DNA of 64,000 bases from Carettochelys insculpta (GCF_033958435.1 NC_134137.1:318059501-318123500), one strand, 5' to 3'; positions 1 through 12,874 are shown, numbered from the stretch's first letter. A program made the numbers and translations. Notes: generated by a model not told the origin, from the sequence alone.

Positions 1-733
1 CACAGGGAGGGCACGCTGCATGGCAGTGTCCTGGTGCCTGAGTGCGGGGGTGAGCCACTGGCACAGCTCCATAAATGTCTGCTGGCTCATCCTGAAGTTC
101 CTGAGCCAGCGGTCGTCATTCCACTCCTCAAGCACCAGCCGCTCCCATCAGTCGGTGCTGGTGGGGTAGCTCCACAGCCGCCGGCGTGTGAGGCGGGGGG
201 TGGAGCGGGGTGCTGCAGGGTTGGGGGTTGAGCCCTGCTGCCCTGGGGACAGCTCCTCCTCCTGTGTGGCAAGGAGGTGCTCAGCTGCCTCCCGCATGGC
301 ATGGATCAGGGTGAGCCCTGCTCCTGCCGGGAGGGCTGGGTGGACCTCTGGCTGCTGCTGCTGCTGGGGGTCCATGCCTGCATCGCCCGGGGTCTGTGTG
401 CCTATGGCTCCTCAGACTGAGTGCTGTGCAGGCTGAGTGTGTCTGGGAGGGGCCCTTTAAGGGAGCGGCTAGCTGTTGCCCTGGAACTGCTAGTCCGCCC
501 TGTGACCCTGTCTGCAGCTGTGCCTGGCAGCCCTATTTCAATGTATGCTACTTTGGCGTGTAGATGTTCCCTTGCAGTGCCTATTTCGTTGTGGTGCTGC
601 GCAACGTCGAAGTTGAATGTTGATGTTGCCGGCCCTGGAGGACGTGTAGACGTTGTTCATCGAAATAGCCTATTTCGATGTCTCCAAATCGAAATAAGCT
701 ACTTCGATGTAGGCTTCACGTGTAGACGTAGCT
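1..733 (-). mobile_element. Transposase-side end of a PIF/Harbinger element, cut by the window start
   Basis: Read on the minus strand, about 1-230 encodes the N-terminal part of a Harbinger transposase. Recognisable pieces are RRLWSYPTSTD, a stop in place of an expected Trp, WNDDRWLRNFRMSQQTFMEL and CQWLTPALRHQDTAM. The same region of the element at 18031-19419 reads similarly (WGEERWLRNFLMSSRTF, HWLIPALQHQDTCM). From about 340 to 733 the sequence matches the right halves of the 710-bp MITEs at 2270-2679 and 23010-23399 and ends in the same CGTGTAGAC terminal motif. The catalytic DDE part lies outside the window, so activity cannot be judged; the visible frame is already broken by a TGA. This is probably the transposase half of the parent of the 710-bp MITE family. 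Confidence 0.8.
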
Positions 734-778
734 CTTGTGTCTTTCTGCTCTGCTCTGCTCGTGCTCGTGCTTGTTCTC

Positions 779-800
779 GTTCTCTCTCTCTCTCTCTCTG
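779..800. repeat. (CT)n microsatellite
   Basis: A short pure CT run just outside the Harbinger end. The following 800-1250 bases hold no recognisable gene or element. Confidence 0.8.
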
Positions 801-1255
801 CCCTTCCCACTGTGTTTTAAAGGCCTCTCATTGGCCCAGTCATTTGGGCCAGCTGGCTTTAATTAGGCTGAGCCATCTCCCACCCAGCTGCCTCTGATTG
901 TCCTGAAGGCCCTTCTGCTTGTTTAGGCTTCCTTCACCCTGGCCCTGCCACAGTATGCTAAAATCTTTTAAAGTGCTTTTCTTCACTGGCAATTAAACAA
1001 CATTTTTGTCATTCACAGGAGCTCAACCTCTCCACTTCCTTAAAAGACTGACAATTTTGCTATTTCAAGTGGCAGAGTAAATGTTTCAGTGCCAGTAAAA
1101 GTACTCTCCTGCTCACAAATCCCCGCTCCTAGGGGTTCCAAGTATGCTGTCTTCAAAAGTGCCAGCAAACAAAATTTATATTTCCTGGCTTTAGCAAGAA
1201 GGCCGTTGTCACTTAAAGCTATGTAGTGTGGACAAAACTCAAGATATCACTATTA

Positions 1256-2679
1256 AGCTGCGTCTACACGTGCACGCTACTTCGAAGTAGCGGCACCAAC
1301 TTCGAAATAGCGCCCGTCGCGTCTACACGCGTCAGGCGCTATTTCGAAGTTAACTTCGACGTTAGGCGGCGAGACGTCGAAGTCGCTAACCTCATGAGGG
1401 CTACGTCTACACGTGCACCCAACTTCGAAATAGCTTATTTCGATGTTGCGACATCGAAATAGGCTATTTCGATGAATAACGTCTACACGTCCTCCAGGGC
1501 TGGCAACGTCGATGTTCAACTTCGACGTTGCTCAGCCCAACATCGAAATAGGCACAGCGAGGGAACGTCTACACGGCAAAGTAGCACACATCGAAATAAG
1601 GGAGCCAGGCACAGCTGCAGACAGGGTCACGGGGCGGACTCAACAGCAAGCCGCTCCCTTAAAGGGCCCCTCCCAGACACACTTTCATTAAACAGTGCAA
1701 GATACACAGAGCCAACAACTAGTTGCAGACCCTGTATATGCAGCACGGACCCCCAGCTGCAGCAGCAGCAGCCAGAAGCCCTGGGCTAAGGGCTGCTGCC
1801 CACGGTGACCACAGAGCCCCGCAAGGGCTGGAGAGAGAGTATCTCTCAACCCCCCAGCTGATGGCCGCCATGGAGGACCCCGCTATTTCGATGTTGCGGG
1901 ACGCGGATCGTCTACACGTCCCTACTTCGATGTTGAACGTCGAAGTAGGGCGCTATTCCCATCCGCTCATGGGGTTAGTGACTTCGACGTCTCACCGCCT
2001 AACGTCGATTTCAACTTCGAAATAGCGCCCAACACGTGTAGACGTGACGGGCGCTATTTCGAAGTTACTGCCGCTACTTCGAAGTAGCGTGCACGTGTAG
2101 ACGCAGCCGAGGAGATAGGAATAGCGCCCTACTTCGACGTTCAACGTCGAAGTAGGGACTGTGTAGACGATCCACGTCCTGCAACGTCGAAATTGCTGGG
2201 TCCTCCATGGCGGCCATCAGCTGGGGGGTTGAGAGATGCTCTCTCTCCAGCCCCTGCGGGGCTCTATGGTCACCGTGGGCAGCAGCCCTTAGCCCAGGGC
2301 TTCTGGCTGCTTCTGCGGCAGCTGGGGATCTATGCTGCAGGCACAGGGTCTGCAACCAGTTGTCAGCTCTGTGGATCTTGTGTTGTTTAGTGCAAGTGTG
2401 TCTGGGAGGGGCCCTTTAAGGGAGCGGCTGGCTGTTGAGTCCGCCCTGTGACCCTGTCTGCAGCTGTGCCTGGCATCCCTATTTCGATGTGTGCTACTTT
2501 GACGTGTAGACGTTCCCTCGCTGCGCCTATTTCGATGTTGGGCTGAGCAACGTCGAAGTTGAACATCGACGTTGCCGGCCCTGGAGGACGTGTAGACGTT
2601 ATTCATCGAAATAGACTATTTCGATGTCGCAACATCGAAATAAGCTATTTCGATGTTGGCTGCACGTGTAGACGTAGCC
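1256..2679 (+). mobile_element. 710-bp Harbinger MITE (family A), interrupted by a second copy
   Basis: The outer element comprises 1256-1398 and 2109-2679. Its terminal inverted repeats contain CGTCTACACGTGCA on the left and TGCACGTGTAGACG on the right. A 3-bp target duplication TTA lies at 1253-1255 and 2680-2682. It is colinear with the copy at 22689-23399. It has no coding capacity; open frames across it arise only from its GC-rich palindromic sequence. Confidence 0.88.
1399..2108 (-). mobile_element. 710-bp Harbinger MITE (family A), nested inside a family member
   Basis: Starts GGCTACGTCTACACGTGC and ends GCACGTGTAGACGCAGCC. The target duplication GAG is at 1396-1398 and 2109-2111. It lies in opposite orientation to its host MITE and is nearly identical to the copies at 41298-42007 and 57015-57724. 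It contains about six copies of GTCTACACG or its complement (near 1403, 1478, 1565, 1907, 2035, 2094) and many TTCGAA boxes. Confidence 0.9.
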
Positions 2680-2682
2680 TTA

Positions 2683-3231
2683 GTAAGCAATGAAGTTTAA
2701 ACAATATTGCCTTCTGTCTACAATATATGTAGGTGTGATGCTTTTTTCTCATTTACATGAGAAAGTCATCTGATTTATCTGGAAGAATATTGCTAAAGAT
2801 TTTAATGATTCCAGCCTAAAAGTTTATCATGGGACAGAAGCTGAATTTCTTGAACTGGAACTGTTTTGGAGGTCTCCTTTGGTGAGTGATGGAGCCATAT
2901 TGTATGTTGTCCAACTGAAAATAGTAAATCTGACCCATTTACTCTTAACGGACAGTGGAATATATAACCTATTATGAGGTCTATTGATACCAACAAATAT
3001 CTTCTCCTGCTATGGCATATCAGGTACCAAAGCCATCAAAATGTTTCGCGCTATTTTTTCAAAACAGTGGAACTTTTTAGGTGTGATTTGCAAAGCTAGT
3101 ACAATGGCAGCAGGCATGGCTGCATGGTACAGTACAGGCTCATATAAACATGCTCACCCTTAGGGTTGGAATTATGGCACAAAAAGTTAATGTAATTCCT
3201 TTATTAGTTATGCTGCTTGAATCTCAGGGAA

Positions 3232-3312
<81 letters not shown>

Positions 3313-6270
3313 GAACCATGAAGGGCGCGATCCATAGTATATGTAGACTCAAGGATGCCTACTACTACTAATAATAATAATAAACAATGCAATTATAATA
3401 CACATATTCACAGATTGTCAGCTGTAGATCAAAGGCACAAAAAAATCACTTCCACTTTAAACAGAGAAATGTGACACCCCCCCCAAGAACAACTGGTGAG
3501 TAAACTACAGAACCAGATAAGAAACAAACATTTCCTGATTTCACTGGGCAATGGTTCTTTCCTAACAAAAGACTGCAAAGTCTTTACAGTAAAACTCAGT
3601 GTTTTGTTATATAACAAATAAAAGAGTGATCAGAAGATGCTTGCTAGCTCTAAAATGTCCCGAATATTCCATCTACTATGACAAAAGCTCCATAAATCAG
3701 ATTTTTTTTAAAAAAAGATTTGATGTGCTCTCTCTTTTTTAACTTATTCGGTATGTTATAGAGTTTGAGTCTACATGGGGCTAGATCTTCATCTACAAAA
3801 TTCTATTTTTATGTACACTTTGTCTGGTAAGAAAGAATTACAAAGCCTAATGATCTCTCACTGGTGTTTGATTAGTTATCTTGCCTTATTAGAAAAAAAA
3901 AAGAGACTACAACATCATTGCTTAGAGTAAATCAGAGCCATCCATTAGGCGTCTGCCTCATAAAACATTTACGAATAGCGGAGCTGCCTTGAAACCTTGA
4001 AGTCTGCCTTCTCCCAGTGTTATTTGATAAGAAGCACAGCAGCCTTTTGGTGTTATCAACAAGAATCAGCTTGTGATTGTGCAAATATCACTAACACAAT
4101 TTAAACAGTGACACATCATTTTACACCAGGATCCACCACAGGATTGATAAAAGACAGAACGAAAGCTTTCTTCAGTGATACTGGATAAATAATTTAGAAA
4201 TACACTAAACAGAGTCACTAGACACCGCTATTGCTGGATACTGGCTCTCAAGACTACACACCAAGAAAATATTTTCTGTATTTTACATTCATTCCCTTTT
4301 TTTAGATAAATTAATACCATCTATAGACTAGAGCCTTAATATTTTGGCTTAAAAATCACCATTTCCAGCTAACACACACACACTTAATAGGGTCAGATTA
4401 ATTGCATTGTGTGGGCCTGTTACACTAGCATAAATAAGTAATATTGAATTGCTCTGCACATTCACCAATTTAATTGAGAGCAGCATCTGGTCTGAAGTTA
4501 CTGATGTTACGGGGCACTTAATATGCCACTTTACAAACACCTTGCTGCAACTAAAACAGAGAGAATAAGTTTCCCACATTAAAAAGTCAGGAGTCCAAGC
4601 TCAGCTGTGATACGTTTGAAGTTTAAGGGGATATTAGAGATTTCAGGAAAAGTATCGAAATCTGAAGGAAAGGCACTAACAGTAATCCAAGCAGTGAGTT
4701 AGATTTCTCTGCAATATTAGCAATTGAAAGGTGAAAACATGCTTCATTTCTAACACCTTTTATCCAAGGATTTCAAAATATTTTTAAATATTAGTGAAGT
4801 TTGTGGGAAGAATCAGTCTGTTTTGCTGAGCCGTACAGTGCATGTTGCAGCCATACAGTGGCAGTATTTCCACCTCTTGTGGCATCCATAAGTAACCCTG
4901 GATTTTCCAGAGGATCTGGAGCTGGGGTTGCGGGGGGGAGGTGGATGACCTGGGAAGAGCTGGGTTTGTCTGGGCTAGCCCTGACATGCACTGACTCAGT
5001 TTCTATTGGTGGGACTCTTGCTAAGATGCTGCGAGTGCTATAGTAGCACTCATACACCTTATCAACATGCAATGAACTTTAGCTCATGCTAAAAGAACAA
5101 CGCTTCAAAAAGTAGTTCCTCCCTCAAATGAAATCTTGGGGAAGTCAATACTGAAGATATTCCACCCTTCACCAGCAAAGTACCTAAGAGAGCTGAGAAC
5201 TTGTAATCTTAGTAGGAATAAAATAATGTTTAAACACACAAATTTAATGCTTTATGACCCAAAAATGATTTATTAGAATCAAATACTCTCCAGGGCCTGT
5301 TTTAGAATACAACTTTACTAAAAGATCTGTAACAGTCTGGAACAATGGAATAACCTGAAGTCACAATTTGAAATCAGAATAAGAACCCTCTGCTATGTGA
5401 CCATTTTTAGAAGTTATCTGTTAAGGGAAAGACATGGAGCCTAAGTTCTGAGCAACTTCCAACTCAGGTTCACAAATAAAATTTATTGAAAAAAAAACAC
5501 ACCTTATTCCTCACCTCCTGCTCCTGAGTCCTCTTCCAAGTATTCAGAACTTCCCTTTCTGACCATCATGACTCTCCTGTAAAGATCTATTTTAAAAAAC
5601 ACAGAGTGAAACCATGAGTCAAAAAACTGCAGGAGCTGTGTACAATTAAGGAAGATGTTAAGATATGCTGTTTTGATTTTATTATATTGCTCATTTTAAT
5701 TTGACGAGATACCTTAATTCAGAGTAGTACATTATATATTTTCTGATGGACAATTGTTTTGGTCCTTCTATGACTGTGGATTTCCTTAATCTGAAATAAA
5801 GTTTGTCCCTCATTGTATGGCTAGAGTTAAAAACTCACTGTTATCTGTAGAATAATCAAACCTCCCTTCAAAGTCTTATTCTTCTTTCCACTTAGAAGTG
5901 GAGAAACACCTGCTTTCTGAATGAAACTGTAGCATTATGTTCTGAATGCACAAAGTAACTAGGATAAAGTTAACATCTCAGGCAAACTGGTCTCCCAAGT
6001 CCTTGGAAAGTGCTGCCTGATCCTGTCCTGAGCCTCTACCCCTGAAGCCAACCACAGAGATTTCAGCTTCATTTAGTGACTATATAGAATGAGTCCCACC
6101 AGCATTCACTCAACTCTGCAGCTCTATAGCTTCAGAAGAGACATAGCTGCACCTTCTTCTGCTGCAGAGTCTTCCCCCCAGGCTCTTTAGCAGTGAAAAA
6201 TCAACAACAGTGTCCTTGCCCTAACATACATACCCCTATTCAATCTCTCCTATTCTCATACCCCTATTCA
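2683..6270. other. AT-rich intergenic DNA without recognised genes
   Basis: Apart from the microsatellite at 3232-3313, I see no coding frame with family resemblance, no RNA gene and no clear repeat terminus. It may be intronic or intergenic host DNA. Confidence 0.6.
3232..3313. repeat. Palindromic (TAA)n-(TTA)n microsatellite
   Basis: About fifteen AAT units (3232-3278) run directly into about eleven ATT units (3279-3313). The tract is therefore a perfect inverted repeat able to form an AT-only hairpin. A short ATA run follows at 3368-3383. Confidence 0.95.
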
Positions 6271-6274
6271 AACT

Positions 6275-7875
6275 GCTTCGGAAGGAGATGGAGCAATACC
6301 GATGTTATATACTTGGATTGGCAGAGATGCGTTGGACGGCATCAGGAGAGATGTGCAGTTGAGAAGTAATTTCTTCAGGAAACAAAACGAAGCATGAAGC
6401 AGGAGTTGGATTGCTTCTTGGCAAAACAGCCAGAAGAGCATTATTACAAATCGTTGAGTACAAGAATAATGGCAGCAAGATTTGAAGCAAAACCTTTCAA
6501 CATCTCAGTCATTCAGGTGTATGCACCCACGTTGGACAATACGGAGGAAGAGATTGGTCTGTTCTATAAAGACTTGACAAAGACAGTGGAGGAGATACCA
6601 ACAAAAGATGTGTTGATCGTTGGAGGAGATTGGAGCACAAAGGTTGGAACAGATAATGAAGGTTGGGAGAGAGCCATGGGAATGTTTGGATATGGAGAAA
6701 GAAATGAACGAGGTGAGAAACTGCTAGAGTTTGTTTGAGAGCATGAGATGGTGATTTGCAACACGAGATTCCAACAAGAGGACTGTAGGAAGTGGATGTG
6801 ACAACTGAATGACAGGAAGTCCACGAAGCTGATAGATATGATTTTGATAAGAAGAAGATGGATAACATCAGTACAGCAGTGCCGAACTTTGCAGGGAACG
6901 GATATAGACGCAGAAGAAAATGTAAGACGTAGTTTAAGAAAAGAAGAAATGGGGCGAGGCTATGTGAGGAAGAAACTGAAAGTTGGTTCAAGAGAAGAGA
7001 GCATTGAAGATCAGATGGGATGTTTCTGAGATGGCAGAACAGCAATATAGGGTGAAATGCAGTGAGGTAAAGAAAGCAGCCAAAAAGGATAAGGAGAAAT
7101 CGTTAGAGGAGCAATGTGAAGATATAGAGAGGTATTATGGCGAATGTAAGACCAGGGACGTGTATAAGACAATTAGGAATATTAATAGGAAATGGCAACT
7201 GAAGAAGATGGCGATCAAAGATGAGAATGAAGAAGTGCTCATGAACAGGGAGAAGATTGTGCAGCGATGGACGAGATATTGAACCAATCTATGCAAAGCA
7301 CATTGGGACCCGAGTGTCTCAGAGAGACTGATTGAAAAACTGAAACAATATTTCCCCCAAGCATCGAGAGCGAGACTAGTATTTGAAAGAAGGAAGTAGA
7401 AGAAGCAGTGAAACAACTAAAGAATAACAAGAGCCCTGGAAATGATAAGCTGATGGGAGAGATGATGAAATACAGCGGAGAATGCATGATTCAGGAAATA
7501 CACCAACTATGTAATATAGCATGGGAAGAAGGGAAGGCGCCTAAGGAATGGACAAGATCTGTGCTAGTGAGAATACCCAAGAAAGGAAGTACATTGGAAT
7601 GCAAGAACTACAGAATGATTGCCCTAACGAGTCATCTAGGTAAGGTGCTGATGATGATACTGACTGAGTGATTAAGATTGCAGATATGAGAACATAGAAC
7701 AGGTGAGCAAGCAGGGTTCAGAAAAGACAGAAGTACCACACAGCAGATATTGGCACTAAGACTGATAGTGGAGAAAGCTCGACGAAGGAACAACATTTAT
7801 ACACTTGCTCCGTCGATTTTCAAAAGGCATTTGACAGTATGGATCAGAACGTGACTTGCGTGGTGTTGGAGTAAT
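6275..7875 (+). pseudogene. Decayed RTE-like LINE: endonuclease and start of reverse transcriptase
   Basis: Plus-strand fragments in several frames assemble in the order of a non-LTR retrotransposon. About 6275-6390 reads EMEQYRCYILGLAEMRWT (endonuclease N-terminus). 6394-6738 holds ISVIQVYAPTLDN and DVLIVGGDWSTKVG, the endonuclease core, with GDW where most relatives have GDFN. 7408-7671 holds NNKSPGND, IPKKGS and CKNYRMIAL, the RT entry motifs. About 7690-7870 continues as EQAGFRKDRSTTQQI and VDFQKAFDSMD, then the homology stops before the FADD box. Stops and frameshifts separate the pieces, so this is a dead, 3'-truncated copy. Assignment to an RTE-like clade rests on motif spacing and wording; the exact family is unresolved. 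Confidence 0.75.
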
Positions 7876-8413
7876 ATAGAGTGGATAGCAGACTGTTGCA
7901 GTTGCCTCAGCTCAAACTCTATGCCTGCGACTCGCCAGAGACACTGTCACCAACCCAAAGCCACTGCTGCTGCCATGCAATTCTCCCACTAAGCTGTGGG
8001 GTGTGTGCACAGAGCAGCAGATGGAGCTCCCAGAGTGTAGCTCTGAGGCACACTAAGCGCCACTTCATGGCTCACCAGTGTGCCACAGAATACTGGTTGC
8101 CAAGCAGAGCTCTAGAGCTTCTGGTCAGAATGCATTCTCAGGAAGACAGGGTATAAAATCAAGGCAGCAATTGCTTAATTGATTAAAAGGGCTCTAAAAA
8201 GGTGTCACAAGTAATTTCAATTGCTTGCTTAAAGTAAAGGACTCAGAAATTGAATTTAGTTTTACAAAGCTTTGTTCACTATCTTCAATAGAAGCAGCAC
8301 AGAACAGAAAAGGCAAGGAGGATGATTTGACTGCATAAATTAGAAAGCTTGTCAATATAATTGTTCATACCTTTAGAATCAAATCACACAACCGCAACTA
8401 AAGACTAGCCTGG
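7876..8413. other. Unannotated sequence after the LINE
   Basis: No recognised gene or repeat terminus. The composition is mixed and may include unrecognised old repeat DNA. Confidence 0.4.
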
Positions 8414-8598
8414 ATCCACAAAAATAATGAGGATTCCTGTGGTACAGTAAGACTAAAAGACTGATTTGGGCTTAAGCATTCATGGGCAAATGCCCGCTTT
8501 GTCAGCTGCATCAGATGAAGTGAGTCTTTGCCCACAAAAGCTTACACCCAAATAAATCTATTAGCCTTTAAGGTGCCAAAGGATTCTTCATTGTTAAA
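8414..8598 (+). mobile_element. Diverged fold-back SINE copy
   Basis: Shares the CATCAGATGAAGTGAGTCTT, GCCCACAAAAGCTTA and AAGGTGCCA segments with the copies at 44340-44547 and 23403-23611. The left arm is a degenerate inverted copy of the right arm. Boundaries are approximate. Confidence 0.6.
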
Positions 8599-9305
8599 AT
8601 GGAAAATGACACTCAGTACCTTTGTAGGGAAAGTGAATCTATTCAGATATTTGCTGTATCCCTCAGACAGGGCCTCACTTGTGCCAGATGTTTATCAACT
8701 CCAGTGTTCTTAAACACAACAGATGGAAAACAATCCAAACCTAGATTACCACACAGTTTTATCCGTTACTTGCATTCCAGTTCATCAAGGGCTCCTTAAC
8801 AGGTGGCATATACCATGCAACCCTTTTAACTTATTTCAAAGTGAATAATGTTAGCCGCAGGATGTGATTAATACTCCCATCTGAAAGAGTGTCTAATACT
8901 ACAGCAGCACAGCTATGGCGTTGCAGACGTGCCACTGTGGTGCCATAGCCTAGACTGTATCTACACTGATAGAAAGGTTTGATCATTGATGTACTTAATC
9001 CATCTCCTGAAGGGCATATTGAAAGACTTCTTCTGTCATCCATCTAGCTACCTCTAGACCAATGGTCAGGTTGACCTAATTATGGTGAGTAAGTCACAGA
9101 AACTGTCAGAGCTCTGAGTTCAAAGAAGATAAATTGATCTAATTTCCAAGTGTAAACCAGACTAAACATAAAGTCCAACATTTATGACATACTGTACAGA
9201 GTAAGTGCAGTTCGAAAAGCTTGCACACTGGGTGTTAATTTTATGTCCATATACAACTTGAACTGGAAAGGCCGCGTCAAGCCATTAACCACAGCAGTAC
9301 ATATA
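8599..9305. other. Intergenic DNA, possible degenerate MITE remnant
   Basis: Around 8935-8990 there is CATAGCCTAGACTGTATCTACACTG-like wording reminiscent of Harbinger ends, but I cannot pair two termini. Confidence 0.35.
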
Positions 9306-9723
9306 GACTACGTCTACACGTGCCCCAAACTTCGAAATGGCCACGCAAATGGCCATTTCAAAGTTTACTAATGAAGCGCTGAAATGCGTATTCAGCGCTT
9401 CATTAGCATGCGGGCTGCTGCGGAGCTTCGAAATTGACGCAGCTCGCCGCCGCGCATCTCGTCCAGACAGAGCTCCTTTTTGAAAGGACCCCACCTACTT
9501 TGAAGTCTTTGGGAATAAGGGGACTTCGAAGTAGGCGGGGTCCTTTCGAAAAGAAGCCCCGTCTGGATGAGAGGTGCTGCGGCAAGCTGCGTCAATTCCA
9601 AAGCACCGCGGCCGCCCGCATGCTAATGAAGTGCTGAATATGCATTTCAGCGCTTCATTAGTAAACTTCGAAATGGCCATTTGCGTGGCCATTTCGAAGT
9701 TTGGGGCACGTGTAGACATGGCC
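9306..9723. mobile_element. Fold-back Harbinger MITE (family B)
   Basis: Ends GACTACGTCTACACGTGCC and GGCACGTGTAGACATGGCC. Target duplication ATA at 9303-9305 and 9724-9726. The two halves are near-perfect inverted copies: AATGGCCA, GCGCTTCATTAGCATGC and TTCGAAGTAGG blocks occur mirrored about a centre near 9508. Confidence 0.88.
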
Positions 9724-9726
9724 ATA

Positions 9727-12700
9727 GAGTGTTCTACAGTCTTAGTTAACAGTAGCTTGCTCAGTTTCAAAGTTAGTTTATGGTAATTTTGACTGGAACC
9801 TGTTACAAAACAGATACTCTGTGACAATCTTTAAAACACATACATAAGCAGGCACCACTTCCTTACTAATTAGATACCCTGTTTCAGGAAATAGTCAATT
9901 GACTGATTTGGGTCATCACCTAAGAGAAAGTCACAGTGTTAGTTGTCACCAGACCTTTGTTCAGCTGTCAGCTTTTACTCATCTCAGTTATTTTTCACAG
10001 CAACAATTGACATTACAGTCACCAATGGAGTGAAAAACTATAATCTTCTCTTGTGCATGAGCCAGCAATACACGTTGCTGGAAAAGAGAAGGACTATTCA
10101 AGATAGCTTCTTGGTGTCACCAAGAAGACTCCCAGGTGGTCAGCCCAGAACCTCAGACCAGGCGTCTTTGATTTTCTGTCAGTCATGCAGAAAGGTAATT
10201 TTATTCTATTTCTGTTGGGTGTTATTTGGTTTCTCTTCTTGTAGGTGCTGGTCACCTATATTTCTTCCAAAAGATGTGAAATATCCAACCAACACAAGAT
10301 GCACCATCTCTCACCATACAATTAGGGAATGAGATATAAGCTTTGACCTCTTCCAACTGGGAAGGGAATTTTCCAGACTTTTGGTGCTATAATCTTGTCA
10401 CTCATGCTTCTGTAAAATAAGTTAAGCCACTATCAGTATAACTATCTTGGGACAGAACTCAAATACTTTCTGTTTTCTTTGCTCCTGGCAGCAACTTACA
10501 TCTCTAAGCTGCTTTCCAGGTGGCCCATTGCAGTGCACTCCATAGCCAGCTTTACAGTTTACTTACCTTTTTCTCCCTCCACAATATCTTAGCTGCTGAA
10601 ATGCCCAGTTTAAAGTTTCCTCCATATTCATTCATGTTCTTTAAACTTGTTTTAACTGTCCATTAAACAAGGCAAACTGTTGTTCTCCAACAATCCAGAA
10701 TAGCTGTATAAATATCTCTTTTCTGTTCTAATAACAATGGTGGAATCTTAGCATGTGTGACTGAACTCTGTCTGTGCATTATTGATCAAACAAGTTAAAC
10801 TTCTGATTAAACCAGTCTGTGTTCAAATGCAAAAACACTCGGCTCATAAATGCCATATTTGATTTCAGTTCTTTTTATTTATTGCCTCCTTAAGCATACA
10901 TATATTTCACTAACTTTATAGCAAAAGCATATGTGATTGCAAATATTAGCCGGACTTCTTCACTTTATCACTACACTGAAAGAAATCAGTCTGAATACAC
11001 CCCTTTTCTTTTGTAACAAGATTGCCCATGAGGTTAAATCCTGCCATTAATGTTTATGATATTTTGCCCAAATCTGTATCACTTATAGTTCACTTCTGTT
11101 TTATACACATATTAATTGCATTAGATTCCATCAAGCTCCCCAATTTACTGCTATATCCAAGACATCATATAATATCACTGTAGGATATCATTTTAATATA
11201 GTTTTCATTCATCAACTTACTCAGAGATGGCAGGGAAGGAGAAGACTCTTTAGCTGACCTAGTGGTACATGCTTCTGAGAGGCTGAAGCCCCTATGAGTT
11301 TCCACAGACTCTTGAAGATAAGTTAGACCTTAGATTTTTATTCTCTTTTCTAAAGATCTTGCTGTGAGGGCAATTTAACATGGCAACAACGCAGAATCTG
11401 GGGTCTTACTTTGTAAAGCTTATGCAGAGAAACCTGGGCTCTGAGTGTAATTCTTGCAGTCTCCTAAGCTCAGACCCAGCTCTATGATAAAAACATCACC
11501 TGTACTCAGCCAGGTCTACGCTAGACATTAAAGTCAATTGTAGATACACAATTCTAGCTACAATAATTGTGTAGCTAGAATCAACTTATCAACAATCGAG
11601 TTACCTGGCCATCCTCACAGAGGGAGGATGACAAGAGAAACACCCCCATCAATCTCCCTTATTCCTCACAAGAATGAGAGGTACAGGGGTCAACTGTCAG
11701 CCCCAGATAGTTTGATTTTGCACAGCCCCACGAAGCACGTGAAATCAACTCCCGAAAGATCAACCCTGACCGGGTCAATCTCCTGGGTAGTGTAGATGTA
11801 CCCCTAATATTTCCCTAGAAAGGGAGTTTTTCCATAGGATCCCGCCATCTCCCTTGTGGCCAGCAGCTTGAGTTAAATGGTGCAGGCAAGAGAAGGAGCA
11901 ACAATTGCAAGGGAATAGGGCAGCTATGATGTCATTGTCATAGTGTGTTTGCCAGAAACAAAGGATAGACTATGGAGATTCTCATTTCTTTTGAGACAGA
12001 TTCATCTGTATTATGTCCAAGAGTCTGGAATAAGCGTTCAGAGATGGTTCAGGTAGCTGGATATTTATCCCATTTTGGCATATGATTAAGAGTTGGGGTT
12101 CTCTGAAGACATAGCCTTTCTCTTATTTAATCCCCTTGTTGAGCAGAAGGTGGTATGATGAAAAGGTGGAAGATATATATTCATCTATATCTAATTATTA
12201 TATTAGTTTGGGAAAATGGTATGCCATTGTCAAATAAACTGTATTAGTTGCTCTTGAAAGTCAAAGGAACAGATGCTTTTCTGCAGATAACACTGTAGAG
12301 GTGCCATTTCCCTTGCTGACAGGGCTCAACTTACAGAGGCAGCTGCACCAAAGTTAAAGGCATTTAAACATTCATTTCTCATAGTGTGATTTTTACTCCA
12401 GGCATTGATTGCTGTTATACCACGTTTGCAGGGATCTTTATTTTTTTTTTCATAGATGATATCTAAGCCACCCTTTAATCTATAGACTTTTTTTAAATCC
12501 TTAATATCTATGACAAATTAAAGCAATGTAAGATTTCAGTTGATTAGAGTAATAGGTCTCCCACACAGGACAATTCATACTCTTAAAGGCTTGTGTTTAT
12601 TCAGGATTCATTGGATTTAAGAAAAACATGTTAATTGGTCCTATTAATGATAAGTCATTTTCTATACCTTACCTTCCCCCACCTTTTTGTTGCTGCTCTA

Positions 12701-12730
12701 TATAAATACCATGTATTCTGTTATTTCCAT
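9727..12730. other. AT-rich intergenic DNA
   Basis: No gene seen. One probable MITE at 11511-11803 is listed separately; the rest shows nothing I can support. Confidence 0.5.
11511..11803. mobile_element. Probable Harbinger-type MITE, diverged family
   Basis: AGGTCTACGCTAGA on the left mirrors TAGTGTAGATGTACC on the right. The interior carries a local palindrome (CAATTGTAGATACACAATT, GAATTGTG-like) and no coding frame. Boundaries and target duplication are uncertain. Confidence 0.55.
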
Positions 12731-12734
12731 CCAT

Positions 12735-12822
12735 CTGATGTCATGTGTTTTACCCATGAAAGCTCGTGAGCTAATGAAATTATGAGTCTCTATGGTGCCA
12801 TAGGACTGCTTGTTCTTTTTCA
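12735..12822 (+). mobile_element. SINE right-arm remnant
   Basis: Contains CATCTGATGTCATGTGTTTT, CCCATGAAAGCTCGTGAGC and TATGGTGCCATAGGACTGCT, the right arm of the fold-back SINE at 44340-44547. The left arm is absent. Confidence 0.55.
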
Positions 12823-12874
12823 GATACCCAGGTAGACTACTATAATACTTTCTGTTATATCATTTGTATTATAG

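Noticed and set aside
1472..1789. Repeated ~105-codon open frame beginning MNNVYTSSRAGN at 1472, 41368, 57088 and antisense at 2289
   Set aside because: It recurs only because the MITE recurs. It crosses non-coding inverted-repeat sequence and matches no family.
9943..10332. 129-codon open frame
   Set aside because: No family resemblance, motif or splice evidence.
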